DNA of 64,000 bases from Taishania sp037189645 (GCA_037189645.1 JBBCIY010000001.1:186001-250000), one strand, 5' to 3'; shown: positions 19,120-27,152, counted from the first letter of the stretch. Program-made: numbers and translations. Notes: generated by a model from the letters alone, not told the origin.

Positions 19120-20169
19120 ATGGTAAAGCGCTTAAAGAAACTACAGAAATTCAATTGGGTGGTGCTCACCTTTATTTTCCTGGTGGTGGTCGCAGGGAGC
19201 TTCGTGAGAGTAACAGGCAGCGGCATGGGATGCCCGGACTGGCCGAAATGTTTTGGCTACTGGATCCCGCCGACAGAAGAAAGCAGCCTGCCGGATGATT
19301 ACCGGGAAAAATATGCGGAAGGAAGGGTGAAGAAGATTGAAAAATTTGCCCGTTTCCTGTCAGGTATCGGGTTGGGGGAGACGGCAGACCAGATCAGGAA
19401 CGATCCGAATCTGTTGACAGAACAGGAGTTCAATGCCGCGAAAACGTGGACGGAATACGTCAACCGTTTGTGTGGCTTCCTGGCCGGGAACGGGATGTTG
19501 CTGGCTTTCGTGTGGTTATTGGTGGTTTACCGGAAGCGAAAACTGGTATGGCTCTCGGTGCTGAACCTGTTCATCCTGGTTTTCCAGGCCTGGTTCGGTT
19601 CCATTGTTGTCGCGTCGAACTTGGTTCCGTGGACGATTACCGTACACATGCTGCTGGCACTGGTGATCCTGGCATTGCAGCTGTATCTCATTCACCTGCT
19701 TGGGAAAGAAATAGAGCTGCACAGCGATTCGCTGAGAAAATCCGGTGATGCACCTGTTTATACTGTCCCGAAATGGATGTTCTGGCTCATTGTGGTTAGT
19801 GCTGTTATTACGACTTACCAGATCTTTTTAGGGACCCAGGTCCGGGAAATGATCGATGAAATGACGATCCAGGGAGTCACCCGGCAGGGGTGGTCTTCAC
19901 AGCTGGGGTTGCCATTCTTCATACACAGGAGTTTTTCCTGGCTGGTGCTGGTGTTCATTGTACTGATCGCCTGGCAGAATGAAAAGACACTGAAGCTGAA
20001 CCCCGTCCGGTGGCTTTTTGTGATCCTTGCAATTGAACTGGTTTCCGGGATCGTACTGGTGTATGCCAACATGCCGGGACTGGTCCAGATCGCGCATTTG
20101 TTCTTTGCAGTTATCCTGTTCTGTATCTTTACCATGATGCTGTTCCGGTTACGGATCGCACGTTCTTAA
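19120..20169 (+). CDS. ctaA: Haem A synthase (COX15/CtaA)
   Basis: This integral membrane enzyme of 349 residues oxidises the C8 methyl of haem O to the formyl group of haem A for cytochrome oxidase. It begins with a membrane helix followed by the family signature VRVTGSGMGCPDWPKCFG; further helices carry WTEYVNRLCGFLAG (first His is replaced by Asn-Arg in the usual EYxHR context, which in this family reads E-x-x-N/H-R), VHMLLALVI and FIHRSFSWLVL with haem-ligand histidines. Eight membrane segments can be counted. The start at 19120 is fixed by the closely placed promoter. The TSUP gene follows 12 nt after the stop. Confidence 0.92.
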   Translation: MVKRLKKLQKFNWVVLTFIFLVVVAGSFVRVTGSGMGCPDWPKCFGYWIPPTEESSLPDDYREKYAEGRVKKIEKFARFLSGIGLGETADQIRNDPNLLTEQEFNAAKTWTEYVNRLCGFLAGNGMLLAFVWLLVVYRKRKLVWLSVLNLFILVFQAWFGSIVVASNLVPWTITVHMLLALVILALQLYLIHLLGKEIELHSDSLRKSGDAPVYTVPKWMFWLIVVSAVITTYQIFLGTQVREMIDEMTIQGVTRQGWSSQLGLPFFIHRSFSWLVLVFIVLIAWQNEKTLKLNPVRWLFVILAIELVSGIVLVYANMPGLVQIAHLFFAVILFCIFTMMLFRLRIARS

Positions 20170-20181
20170 TTGCTGGGGGAA

Positions 20182-20988
20182 ATGTATGTTTTAGGCTTGT
20201 TCTTGTCGTGGGTTATCGGTGTCATCCTTGGATTGGTAGGAGGGGGGGGCGCCATTCTGACCATCCCGCTGGTTGTTTACCTGTTCGGGCAGTCTACCGA
20301 TACGGCAACAACCTACTCGCTGGTGATCGTTACTTTTTCTTCGCTGGTGGGTGTCATCCAGCGATTTGGCACCAAACAGATCTCTTACAAAGAGGCGTTG
20401 CTGTTCGTATTCCCGAGCATGACCCTCGCTTTCCTGATCCGGCGCTACCGGAAGCTGGTCATTCCTCACGAGTTTGAGCTGTTCGGCATCAACCTGACCC
20501 GTGATTTTGTTATTGATGTACTGTTGGTAGTTGTCATGCTGATTGTAGCCTACCGGATGCTGATCTCTTTCAGGGAGCTGGAGCAGAAGATCAGGCCCAT
20601 TTCCACAGGGAGGATCATGTTCCTGGGGTTGATCACAGGAGGACTTTCGGGATTCCTGGGAGCCGGAGGAGGCTTCATCATCGTTCCGATATTGCTGGGA
20701 CTCGGCCTGGAAACCAAACGGGCGATCGGGACATCCCTGTTCATTATCACGATCCAGTCTGCGATCGCGTTGCTGGGAGACCTCTCGGTGACTTCGGTTG
20801 AAGAGCTGATGGCACTGGATTGGGAACTGGTGTTTACGCTGACCTTTTTGTCCATTGCCGGTGTCTTTATCGGAACCTTGCTACAACGCAGGATCTCAGG
20901 CAGAAAGCTGCGCATGTTATTCGCAGGGCTGCTGGTCGTGCTGGCGGTTTTAATTTTTATTGACAGAATTTTATTCTTTCTGTACTGA
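20182..20988 (+). CDS. TSUP family membrane permease (TauE/SafE-like)
   Basis: 268 residues with two homologous halves, each starting with a Gly-rich helix: VILGLVGGGGAILTIPLV and LSGFLGAGGGFIIVPILLGL, the hallmark of the TSUP (DUF81) family that moves small anions such as sulfite or organosulfur acids. About eight membrane helices are seen. The ATG at 20182 was chosen because GGGGGA directly precedes it; a TTG at 20170 is possible but starts right at the ctaA stop. The coding sequence contains a run of eight G (20232-20239) encoding the glycines. Cotranscription with ctaA is likely; substrate is unknown. Confidence 0.88.
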   Translation: MYVLGLFLSWVIGVILGLVGGGGAILTIPLVVYLFGQSTDTATTYSLVIVTFSSLVGVIQRFGTKQISYKEALLFVFPSMTLAFLIRRYRKLVIPHEFELFGINLTRDFVIDVLLVVVMLIVAYRMLISFRELEQKIRPISTGRIMFLGLITGGLSGFLGAGGGFIIVPILLGLGLETKRAIGTSLFIITIQSAIALLGDLSVTSVEELMALDWELVFTLTFLSIAGVFIGTLLQRRISGRKLRMLFAGLLVVLAVLIFIDRILFFLY

Positions 20989-21043
20989 TATTTCATTTCC
21001 AAATACTATATTTGCACCCCAACTGGAATTTTAACATTCCACA

Positions 21044-21117
21044 GGTCCTATAGCTCAGTTGGTTAGAGCACCTGACTCATAATCAGGTGGTCGCTGGTTC
21101 GAGCCCAGCTGGGACCA
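21044..21117 (+). tRNA. tRNA with CAU anticodon (probably Ile2, else elongator Met)
   Basis: A full cloverleaf can be drawn: acceptor GGTCCTA with TGGGACC, D-stem GCTC/GAGC, anticodon stem CCTGA/TCAGG with loop CTCATAA, T-stem GCTGG/CCAGC with TTCGAGC loop, discriminator A. The CCA end is not encoded. A CAU anticodon can belong to elongator or initiator Met or to lysidine-modified Ile2. The initiator is excluded by the anticodon stem, which lacks three G-C pairs. The variable and T-arm segment GGTCGCTGGTTC resembles E. coli Ile2, so that is my preferred reading. Confidence 0.93.
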
Positions 21118-21122
21118 CAGGT

Positions 21123-21155
21123 AAAGTCGCCTTGTTAAGGCGACTTTTATTTTTT
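21123..21155 (+). terminator. Terminator after the tRNA gene
   Basis: AAAGTCGCCTT (21123-21133) and AAGGCGACTTT (21137-21147) form an 11-bp stem with a 3-nt loop, followed by a T-rich tail. It is the clearest rho-independent terminator in the window. Confidence 0.9.
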
Positions 21156-21245
21156 ACAGAGGAATTCCATAAGATTACGTAAGGAACTATGTACTCTTTT
21201 CAGGGCTTAAACTATCCTATAATTGCCCGCAGATGTGATAATTGC

Positions 21246-21273
21246 TGATGTACCTTTGGGTGTTTGGCACACG
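21246..21273. repeat. Copy 1 of 28-bp direct repeat in the paralogue array
   Basis: TGATGTACCTTTGG followed by GTGTTTGGCACACG. It lies 13 nt beyond the stop of the last paralogue (21287). The second copy is at 21675-21701, differing by one deleted base and a few substitutions. The copies mark the 3' flank of duplicated gene units. Confidence 0.65.
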
Positions 21274-21286
21274 CTTGGGGATTATT

Positions 21287-21619
21287 TTATTCATCTTTGG
21301 AAAGAATAACGGTTTCATAACGTATACTTCCTGCGCCTCCCAAGGGAGAGGCATAGCCATAGGATTGTGACAAACTATATCCTTTATTTAACCATTTATC
21401 CATTTCTATTTTCAAATAGGCTTGTTCGGGTTTGTCTTTACTAAACTTTACTACTTGGGAAGTGGTATTGTCTTGGTCATCTACAACCTGTAACGTAATC
21501 TCTCTTCCCGAAGTAATGGTAGTTATTATCACCGTCGATTTTTGCTGTGCGCTGACATTTCCTATCCCCAGAAACAGTATAGCTGTAACAGCCAGCAGTA
21601 TTAATTTTGTGTTTTTCAT
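21287..21619 (-). CDS. Small secreted protein, tandem family member 1
   Basis: 110 residues. The signal peptide MKNTKLILLAVTAILFLGIG with NVSAQ cleavage is almost the same as in three neighbouring genes, as is the start of the mature part (QQKSTVIIT). The rest has diverged; the shared features are a short strand region, then KIEMDKWLNKGYSLSQS (pattern K-x-E-x-x-x-W-x-x-x-G-Y) and a last strand YETVILSK. No Cys is present in the mature protein. Function is unknown. It is the promoter-distal member of a four-gene array on the minus strand, followed by one copy of a 28-bp repeat. A similar small-protein fold of strands and one helix is likely for all four. Confidence 0.8.
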   Translation of the reverse strand: MKNTKLILLAVTAILFLGIGNVSAQQKSTVIITTITSGREITLQVVDDQDNTTSQVVKFSKDKPEQAYLKIEMDKWLNKGYSLSQSYGYASPLGGAGSIRYETVILSKDE

Positions 21620-21674
21620 ACTTTATATTAAAATCGTTATGTTGTTTATTTAATTACATGCATCCTATTTCAGT

Positions 21675-21701
21675 TGATGTACCTTTGGTGTTTGACACAT
21701 G
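21675..21701. repeat. Copy 2 of 28-bp direct repeat in the paralogue array
   Basis: TGATGTACCTTTGG followed by TGTTTGACACATG, between member 2 (stop at 21738) and member 1 (start at 21619). It matches the copy at 21246 apart from one deleted base and few substitutions. Confidence 0.65.
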
Positions 21702-21737
21702 TTCTTTTTTTGATTAGTGTATAGTGATTGGGTTTAT

Positions 21738-22061
21738 TTATTCTTCCTTGATCAAAACAAATAAAACTCTCTCAGAAGATGTGCCCACTGTACTGGAAGT
21801 AGCTTCTATAAGTTTGTAGCCTTGATCCAGCCAAAAGTCTGCTTCTTTTTTCATAGAAGCGAAGAAATTATCTTCTTTACTCTTTGATATTTTCTTTTCT
21901 ACTTCATAATCCGATTTTATAATTTCAATTTCATACCTTGATCCTACGAGGTCTGTTTTTCCTGTAATTATTACTGTTGATTTTTGCTGTGCGCTGGCAT
22001 TTCCTATTCCCAAAAATAGCATGGCGGTAACAGCCAGCAGCATTAATTTTGTGTTTTTCAT
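21738..22061 (-). CDS. Small secreted protein, tandem family member 2
   Basis: 107 residues with the shared signal peptide (MKNTKLMLLAVTAMLFLGIG, cleavage after SAQ) and the shared QQKSTVIIT mature start. The mature part otherwise differs from its neighbours, with more Lys and Glu; it keeps SMKKEADFWLDQGYKLIEAT, matching the W-x-x-x-G-Y helix pattern, and a final hydrophobic strand RVLFVLIKEE. It begins 18 nt after member 3, and a 28-bp repeat copy follows its stop. Same likely fold as the others; function unknown. Confidence 0.8.
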   Translation of the reverse strand: MKNTKLMLLAVTAMLFLGIGNASAQQKSTVIITGKTDLVGSRYEIEIIKSDYEVEKKISKSKEDNFFASMKKEADFWLDQGYKLIEATSSTVGTSSERVLFVLIKEE

Positions 22062-22079
22062 ATTCTTTTATTAGTACTG

Positions 22080-22409
22080 TTACCGTTCTAAAATAATTGT
22101 AGTGCGAGACACTGTTTCCCCAGAGGTTGAAAGATGGCTGATTTGGTATCCTTCCTGTTTCCATCTTTCAAGTTCTTTTTGAATAAGTACTCCATTATTA
22201 GCAGAGATGTCTGAATCATGACCCTTTTCTAAAGCTATCTTACTGATTTTTCCCTCTGAATCAATTGTAACAAGTCCTGTTTTCGCACCGCTTCCCTCAA
22301 TTACTCGAATAATAACCATTTTTGAAGTGTTTTCCTGAGCACTCACATTTCCCACTCCCAGAAACAATATAGCTGTAACAGCCAGCAGTATTAATTTTGC
22401 GTTTTTCAT
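22080..22409 (-). CDS. Small secreted protein, tandem family member 3
   Basis: 109 residues. The signal peptide (MKNAKLILLAVTAILFLGVG, then NVSAQ) is shared, but the mature start is shifted (ENTSKMVIIRV) and the central part is the most divergent, with an insertion rich in Gly, Asp and Ser before LIQKELERWKQEGYQISHLS, which keeps the W-x-x-x-G-Y pattern. It ends in the strand TTIILER. It lies 62 nt after member 4 and 18 nt before member 2 in the same orientation. Function unknown. Confidence 0.8.
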   Translation of the reverse strand: MKNAKLILLAVTAILFLGVGNVSAQENTSKMVIIRVIEGSGAKTGLVTIDSEGKISKIALEKGHDSDISANNGVLIQKELERWKQEGYQISHLSTSGETVSRTTIILER

Positions 22410-22471
22410 GTCTTTTTATTTTGAGATTATTTGTTGATTACTTTCTTTGGGTATATCTTTTCCAAGATTAG

Positions 22472-22789
22472 TTATTCTTTGATCAAAATATAAATTGTTT
22501 CATTTGCATTACTCAAAGAACGTGATACAGTAGAATTCATTAGGATATAACCTTCTAAAATCCATTTATCCAATTCTTTTTTTAAAGCCACAAGTGCATT
22601 TTCATCCTTAGTTTTACTTTTTAATTCGTAGCTTGTGTAATCCGGTTTAACTGTATTTATCACATATGCATATTCACCGACAATATACGCTTTTATTAGC
22701 ACCGTGGATTTCTCCTGTGCACGCACATTTCCCATTCCCAGAAACAGTATGGCTGTAACAGCCAGCAGTATTAATTTTACGTTTTTCAT
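22472..22789 (-). CDS. Small secreted protein, tandem family member 4 (first in array)
   Basis: 105 residues, promoter-proximal. Signal peptide MKNVKLILLAVTAILFLGMG with cleavage after RAQ, then EKSTVLIK, a Tyr-rich strand region (VGEYAYVINTVKPDYTSYEL), the helix ALKKELDKWILEGYILMNS with the shared W-x-x-x-G-Y, and a final strand ETIYILIKE. The -7 element TATATTTG lies 74 nt upstream on the minus strand (22864-22871), so the array probably starts here as one transcript of about 1.5 kb. Function unknown. Confidence 0.8.
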   Translation of the reverse strand: MKNVKLILLAVTAILFLGMGNVRAQEKSTVLIKAYIVGEYAYVINTVKPDYTSYELKSKTKDENALVALKKELDKWILEGYILMNSTVSRSLSNANETIYILIKE

Positions 22790-22863
22790 AGTTCTTTATT
22801 TTAGTATTATTCAAGGTGTAACAATCGTTTGGTAAATGAAAATATTTAATCCGATATTTACTT

Positions 22864-22871
22864 CAAATATA
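22864..22871 (-). promoter_or_regulatory. Candidate -7 element for the paralogue array
   Basis: On the minus strand the bases read TATATTTG, an exact TAnnTTTG match, giving a leader of about 70 nt to the ATG at 22789. No TTG is seen at the expected -33 distance. Confidence 0.45.
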
Positions 22872-22954
22872 CATACCAAACAACTAATTTTGATAGTTCC
22901 AGAAACGTGTATCTTCCAAGGTACACGTTTTTTAAGTTGTATTCAGCTGTATGC

Positions 22955-25117
22955 TTACAAATTCTTCTTCACGTAATCCAGCATCATCTTAAACAGGTGT
23001 TCACGTGTATTGCCACCGTATATCCCGTGATTCCTGTTCGGGTAAATGAAGAAATCGAATTGCTTGTTGGCGGCAATTAAAGCATTGGCCATTTCCAGTG
23101 CATTCTGGTAATGTACATTGTCATCTCCTGATCCGTGGATAAGGAAGTAGTTTCCCTGTAGCTGGCTGGCGAAATAGATAGGGGAATTGTCGTTGTACCC
23201 GCTTTCATTTTCCTGTGGCGTGCGCATAAAACGCTCTGTGTAGATATTGTCGTAATATTTCCAGTTGGTAACGGGAGCAACTGCGATCCCCATTTTGAAC
23301 AGCCCGTTTCCTTTTGTCATGGCGAGCGAAGTCATGAATCCTCCGTAGCTCCATCCCTGGATCCCGATCCGGCTTCCGTCAACATAGCTGTATGTCTGCA
23401 GTAATTCAGCGACATCAATGAAATCTTCCGTTTCGTATTTCCCCAGCTGCAGGTAGGTCTTGTCTTTGAATTCCTTACCCCTGTACATCGTTCCTCTCGG
23501 GTCAACGGAAACCACGATATAGCCTTCCTGGACCAGGAGCTGGTGCCATGAAATGTTGAAATCCCAGCCGTCTGCTACGGTATTTGATCCCGGACCTCCG
23601 TATATGCTGATGTATACAGGATATTTCTTTGAAGCGTCAAAATGGTTGGGTTTGATCATCCAGCCATTGAGCGAACGTCCTTCCAGGTCGAAGGTAACGA
23701 ACTCCTTTGGTGCGAATTCATGCCTTGCCATCCGGCTTTTTAACCGTTCATTGTTTTCCATGACAGCGATCTCCTTCCCGTTATTGTCACAAAGGGTATA
23801 AACCGGAGGTGTATTTGCAGTGCTGTAATTTTTCACAAAGTAATTCATTCCCGGGGTGAAATCGGCATCATTCTGGCCTGTTTCGGAGCTGATGGCAAGA
23901 TCTTTTTTCCCTTTCAGGTCTGTTTTGTAAATTCCTTTGTGGATAGCACCTTTCTTCGCAGCAGTATAGTAAACGAATTTATTCTGATTGTCGATCCCGC
24001 AAAAGTCAATGACGTCCCAGCTTCCTTTTGTGATCTGGGTTTCGGATCCGTCAAACCCGATCCTGTAAATGTGGTTGAACCCGTTTTTTTCGCTTGTGCG
24101 CAGAATCGAAGCGCCATCGTTCAGGAAGATCAGATTGTCATCAATATCAATGTAGGTGCCGGAATTTTCGGTGTAGAACGCTGTTGCAGCCCAACCGTTT
24201 CCTTTTTGCTCAACTTTGTGATAAACGACCTGGCTCTGATGCCTGTTCATCGTTTGTAATACCAGTACATTGTTCACATTCGACCAGGAAATACGGGGAA
24301 TGTATTCGTAATTCCCTAATTTCACTTCGGCAGTGGACTGGTTGTCCAGCGAGTAGATGTGCGCCGTTACTTTCGAGTTGTCTTCACCTGCTTTCGGGTA
24401 TTTGAAAGTATATAACTGCGGGTACAATTCACCCACATTGTATTCCATTGTAAACTCCTTGACGTTCGATTCGTCAAATTTCAGGAACGCGATGTTCCTG
24501 CTGTCCGGAGACCATCCGAATGCCTGTGTCACCGCGAATTCTTCTTCGTATACCCAGTCCGTTGTTCCGTTGATGATCTCGTTCGTTTTGCCGTCAGTGG
24601 TGATCTGGGTTGTTTTTCCTGCTGCCAGGTCCTTAACGAACAGGTTGTTCTGGCGGATGTATGCGATGTATTTCCCGTCAGGAGAGAAGGTAGCCAGTGT
24701 CTGGGGAGCACCGGAATCATCCAGTTGTTCCAGTGACTTTGTTTTCAAATCGTAGATGAAATAGTAGGCTGCGTAACTGTGCCGGTAGATAGCTGACATG
24801 TCTGTAAGCAATAACAGTTTGGTCTCATCCTGGTTAAAGGAATAATCGTCAACGGAAAGTTCCTCACCGTTAAATGCCAGCTCTGAAAGCTTTAGGATCG
24901 TTTCTCCGCTTTCCTTATAGGCTGTAATTTTATGTTTTGTGATATCGCCTGATTGCGAAATCCGGGTAAAGTGCTGTCCATCTTTCATTCCGTTGAATCC
25001 ATTGACACCGGCAGGGAAGAACTGGTAGGTCCTGTAGATCGACTCTACTGAAATATCCTTTTGAGCGAACGATGTACCGAACGCCAATAAAACAAGAGCA
25101 AGGCTGAGTTTACACAT
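22955..25117 (-). CDS. S9 family dipeptidyl peptidase (DPP4-like)
   Basis: 720 residues, with a signal peptide (ALVLLAFGTSFAQ), so it acts in the periplasm. The N-terminal part is the DPP-IV beta-propeller (YAAYYFIYDLKTKSLEQL, GYSPDSRN-like blade FGWSPDSRNIAFL, WVYEEEFAVT carrying the Glu-Glu pair that binds the substrate N-terminus). The C-terminal alpha/beta hydrolase has the nucleophile near 590 in GWSYGGFMT, the Asp near 665 (HGSGDDNVHY) and the His near 697 (NRNHGIYGG). The enzyme removes N-terminal dipeptides, often X-Pro, in peptide breakdown. A stem-loop separates it from the paralogue array downstream. Confidence 0.94.
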   Translation of the reverse strand: MCKLSLALVLLAFGTSFAQKDISVESIYRTYQFFPAGVNGFNGMKDGQHFTRISQSGDITKHKITAYKESGETILKLSELAFNGEELSVDDYSFNQDETKLLLLTDMSAIYRHSYAAYYFIYDLKTKSLEQLDDSGAPQTLATFSPDGKYIAYIRQNNLFVKDLAAGKTTQITTDGKTNEIINGTTDWVYEEEFAVTQAFGWSPDSRNIAFLKFDESNVKEFTMEYNVGELYPQLYTFKYPKAGEDNSKVTAHIYSLDNQSTAEVKLGNYEYIPRISWSNVNNVLVLQTMNRHQSQVVYHKVEQKGNGWAATAFYTENSGTYIDIDDNLIFLNDGASILRTSEKNGFNHIYRIGFDGSETQITKGSWDVIDFCGIDNQNKFVYYTAAKKGAIHKGIYKTDLKGKKDLAISSETGQNDADFTPGMNYFVKNYSTANTPPVYTLCDNNGKEIAVMENNERLKSRMARHEFAPKEFVTFDLEGRSLNGWMIKPNHFDASKKYPVYISIYGGPGSNTVADGWDFNISWHQLLVQEGYIVVSVDPRGTMYRGKEFKDKTYLQLGKYETEDFIDVAELLQTYSYVDGSRIGIQGWSYGGFMTSLAMTKGNGLFKMGIAVAPVTNWKYYDNIYTERFMRTPQENESGYNDNSPIYFASQLQGNYFLIHGSGDDNVHYQNALEMANALIAANKQFDFFIYPNRNHGIYGGNTREHLFKMMLDYVKKNL

Positions 25118-25262
25118 AATCAGTTTTTTTTGAGTTGCTAAAATACGATTTATAGGAGATATAGACGAAAATTGTACGAAAGTTTAAATCATGGCCCGGC
25201 CGGGTAAGGTAAGCAGGGAAGAATAAAATGCTGTCATTTCTTTTCCAATTCAAAAAAATGAC

Positions 25263-25270
25263 TAATTTTG
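25263..25270 (+). promoter_or_regulatory. Promoter -7 element for the SRP RNA
   Basis: TAATTTTG is an exact TAnnTTTG match placed 4 nt before the first base pair of the SRP RNA stem, as expected if transcription begins at the RNA 5' end. Confidence 0.65.
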
Positions 25271-25272
25271 CG

Positions 25273-25376
25273 CCGGGGTAAGTCTTGTACGACCAGCTCC
25301 CTTCTAATCCCCCAGGACAGGAATGTAGCAAGGGCTGAAGGTTGTAGCGGTGCGATATGAGTAGCTTGCCCCTCTT
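25273..25376 (+). ncRNA. ffs: Signal recognition particle RNA (small bacterial type)
   Basis: This RNA pairs with Ffh to target membrane and secreted proteins. The ends form a perfect helix: GGGGTAAG at 25275-25282 with CTTGCCCC at 25365-25372, followed by a T-run that ends transcription. The conserved apical domain is seen at about 25310-25333: CCCAGGACAGGAATGTAGCA, with the GGAA tetraloop and the AGCA internal-loop strand bound by Ffh. The length near 100 nt is right for the small SRP RNA. A promoter lies just upstream and the O-methyltransferase gene begins 29 nt after the RNA. Confidence 0.92.
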
Positions 25377-25404
25377 TTTTTGTCCTTTACTGAAATACTT
25401 CACT

Positions 25405-26046
25405 ATGGAATTTATCTCCGACGAGCTGGACCGGTATGTATGTGATCATACCGAAAATGAACCCGGTTATTTAAAAGAGCTGAACCGGAAAACACACCTT
25501 GAAGTGCTGCAGCCGAGAATGCTGAGCGGTCACTTTCAGGGAAGGGTGCTGAGTATGCTTTCGCATATGATCCGTCCGAAACGGATCCTGGAGATCGGTA
25601 CGTATACAGGATATTCCGCGTTGTGCCTGGCAGAAGGGCTTACGGATGACGGTCTGCTGATCACCATTGATGTGAATGAAGAGCTGGAGGAAATGGTCAC
25701 TTCTTTTATCACGAAATCAGGATTGGAGCACAAGATCAGGAACCTGGTCGGGGACGCCACACAGATTATCCCGGAACTGGACGAAGCATTCGATATTGTT
25801 TTTATCGATGCCGATAAGAAGAATTACATCAACTATTACAACCTGGTCTTCAATAAAGTCAGACAGGGAGGATACATCATTGCCGACAATGTACTGTGGT
25901 CGGGTAAAGTATTGGAAGACCACGAAAAGCTGGATAAATCCACGCAGGTGATCATGGATTACAATAAGCTGATCCATGAAGATGAACGCGTTCAGGAAGT
26001 GCTGCTCCCGGTAAGAGACGGGCTGATGATCGCCCGGAAAAAGTGA
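25405..26046 (+). CDS. Class I SAM-dependent O-methyltransferase
   Basis: 213 residues of the O-methyltransferase 3 family (catechol-OMT-like fold). Motif I is RILEIGTYTGYSALCLAEGL, followed by LITIDVNEE, GDATQIIP and the metal-binding FDIVFIDADKKNYINYY, then GGYIIADNVLW. The ATG at 25405 is chosen because the longer in-frame start at 25357 falls inside the SRP RNA. The substrate may be a small molecule or a tRNA base: bacterial TrmR enzymes that modify tRNA U34 belong to the same family, and the sequence alone does not decide. The gene converges on the amidohydrolase gene. Confidence 0.88.
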   Translation: MEFISDELDRYVCDHTENEPGYLKELNRKTHLEVLQPRMLSGHFQGRVLSMLSHMIRPKRILEIGTYTGYSALCLAEGLTDDGLLITIDVNEELEEMVTSFITKSGLEHKIRNLVGDATQIIPELDEAFDIVFIDADKKNYINYYNLVFNKVRQGGYIIADNVLWSGKVLEDHEKLDKSTQVIMDYNKLIHEDERVQEVLLPVRDGLMIARKK

Positions 26047-26089
26047 GGCATGAAGTAGAATTCTGAGGATATAAGCTGACTATTTTATT

Positions 26090-27118
26090 CTAGATGCTTT
26101 TTCCCAGCCACCTCAATACGTTCCCGTACCAGATCTCTTGTGATTCCTGAGGAGTTAAGATACCGGCTTCCACTGCGAAATCAATGACACGTCCGGGGTA
26201 GGAGCGGGCTACGCCTTCCATTTCTCCCAACGGGTAAGGGTCGTCCAGCCCTGCAACGATCTGTCCGGCACCAACCCTTATTTTGAGCAATTGCAGCGTA
26301 TAGGAGTCGTGCACGAGCGTATCAAAGAAAACGTTGGGATGTCCGAGGGTGTTTCTCGGATCTTTTGCCCCTCCGAACAAATCAGGCCGTCCGTCATATC
26401 CCTGCAGGCGGCGTCCGTAATTCGCCTGTCCAAGCATACAGCCGTGGGCAAAGCAGGTACGGATGTCCGGAAAACGGTTGACGAAATCTTTCAGGGAGAA
26501 AAAATGCAGTGCATCAGCTGTCTGCGCCATCATCCAGACCAAATGAAAACGCCAGTACTCGTCTTTTAATTTTACCATTTTTTCCCCGTCGTAGGGATGT
26601 ATTTCAATGGCTAATTTGTAATGGTTGGCCAGCTCAAAGATCGGGTAAACGGATTCATCCATAACGGTCAGCCATTCTTCTTCCGCATTTAAAAAATGAG
26701 TAGGCAGGCAGAGCACTTTTAATCCCAGCTCTTCCACACTTCGTTCCATTTCTTTTAATGCATCTTCCAAATGGAGCGGCTGAACAACGAATCCGCAGGT
26801 GAACTTGTCAGGGTGTTCGCGTTGTATCTTCGCGTTGAAATCATTTTGCCAGCGGATGGTGTCATATGTATCCTGCCGGTTCCATCCATTACAGTAGATC
26901 TGTGATAAATTGAGCATTACGGCATGGTCGATCTTGTATTTTTCCATCCATTCCAGCTTTTCCTTCAGGAAAAAACTCGGATCGGTAATCGGACGTTTCC
27001 AGTCTCCCTGGCGCATGAACTGCTTGTCATCATCAATTGAAAACAGCTTTTTATCTTTCAGAAATTGAGGTATTTCAGCTGGTTCAGGCAAAATATGCCC
27101 ATGTCCGTTAATTCTCAT
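26090..27118 (-). CDS. Amidohydrolase-family metal enzyme (ACMSD-like)
   Basis: 342 residues, cytosolic, in the amidohydrolase 2 fold of aminocarboxymuconate-semialdehyde decarboxylases. The N-terminal NGHGHILPEP holds the first metal His pair (normally HxH); LAIEIHPYDGE gives the next His, FAHGCMLGQ another, and VAGLDDPYPLGEME the metal/catalytic Asp. The enzyme could decarboxylate or hydrolyse a carboxylated compound; ACMSD itself acts in tryptophan degradation, but the rest of that pathway is not in the window. The gene has its own promoter (27145-27152). Substrate uncertain. Confidence 0.8.
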   Translation of the reverse strand: MRINGHGHILPEPAEIPQFLKDKKLFSIDDDKQFMRQGDWKRPITDPSFFLKEKLEWMEKYKIDHAVMLNLSQIYCNGWNRQDTYDTIRWQNDFNAKIQREHPDKFTCGFVVQPLHLEDALKEMERSVEELGLKVLCLPTHFLNAEEEWLTVMDESVYPIFELANHYKLAIEIHPYDGEKMVKLKDEYWRFHLVWMMAQTADALHFFSLKDFVNRFPDIRTCFAHGCMLGQANYGRRLQGYDGRPDLFGGAKDPRNTLGHPNVFFDTLVHDSYTLQLLKIRVGAGQIVAGLDDPYPLGEMEGVARSYPGRVIDFAVEAGILTPQESQEIWYGNVLRWLGKSI

Positions 27119-27144
27119 TGTTTTTTAGCTACCATTTACGGATT

Positions 27145-27152
27145 CAAACTTA
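27145..27152 (-). promoter_or_regulatory. Promoter -7 element for the amidohydrolase gene
   Basis: Minus strand reads TAAGTTTG, an exact TAnnTTTG match, 26 nt before the ATG at 27118. Confidence 0.5.

Noticed and set aside
21264..21280. Sigma-54-like sequence TTGGCACACGCTTGGGG
   Set aside because: The -12 GC is replaced by GG, there is no downstream plus-strand gene, and the bases belong to the 28-bp repeat.
22903..22930. Stem AAACGTGTA/TACACGTTT between the DPP4-like gene and the paralogue array
   Set aside because: The T-run is on the plus strand, where there is no gene to terminate; on the minus strand the tail is not T-rich. It may be a structure but is not called as a terminator.
25357..25404. 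Longer N-terminus for the O-methyltransferase
   Set aside because: It would overlap the 3' end of the SRP RNA and adds residues not seen in the family.
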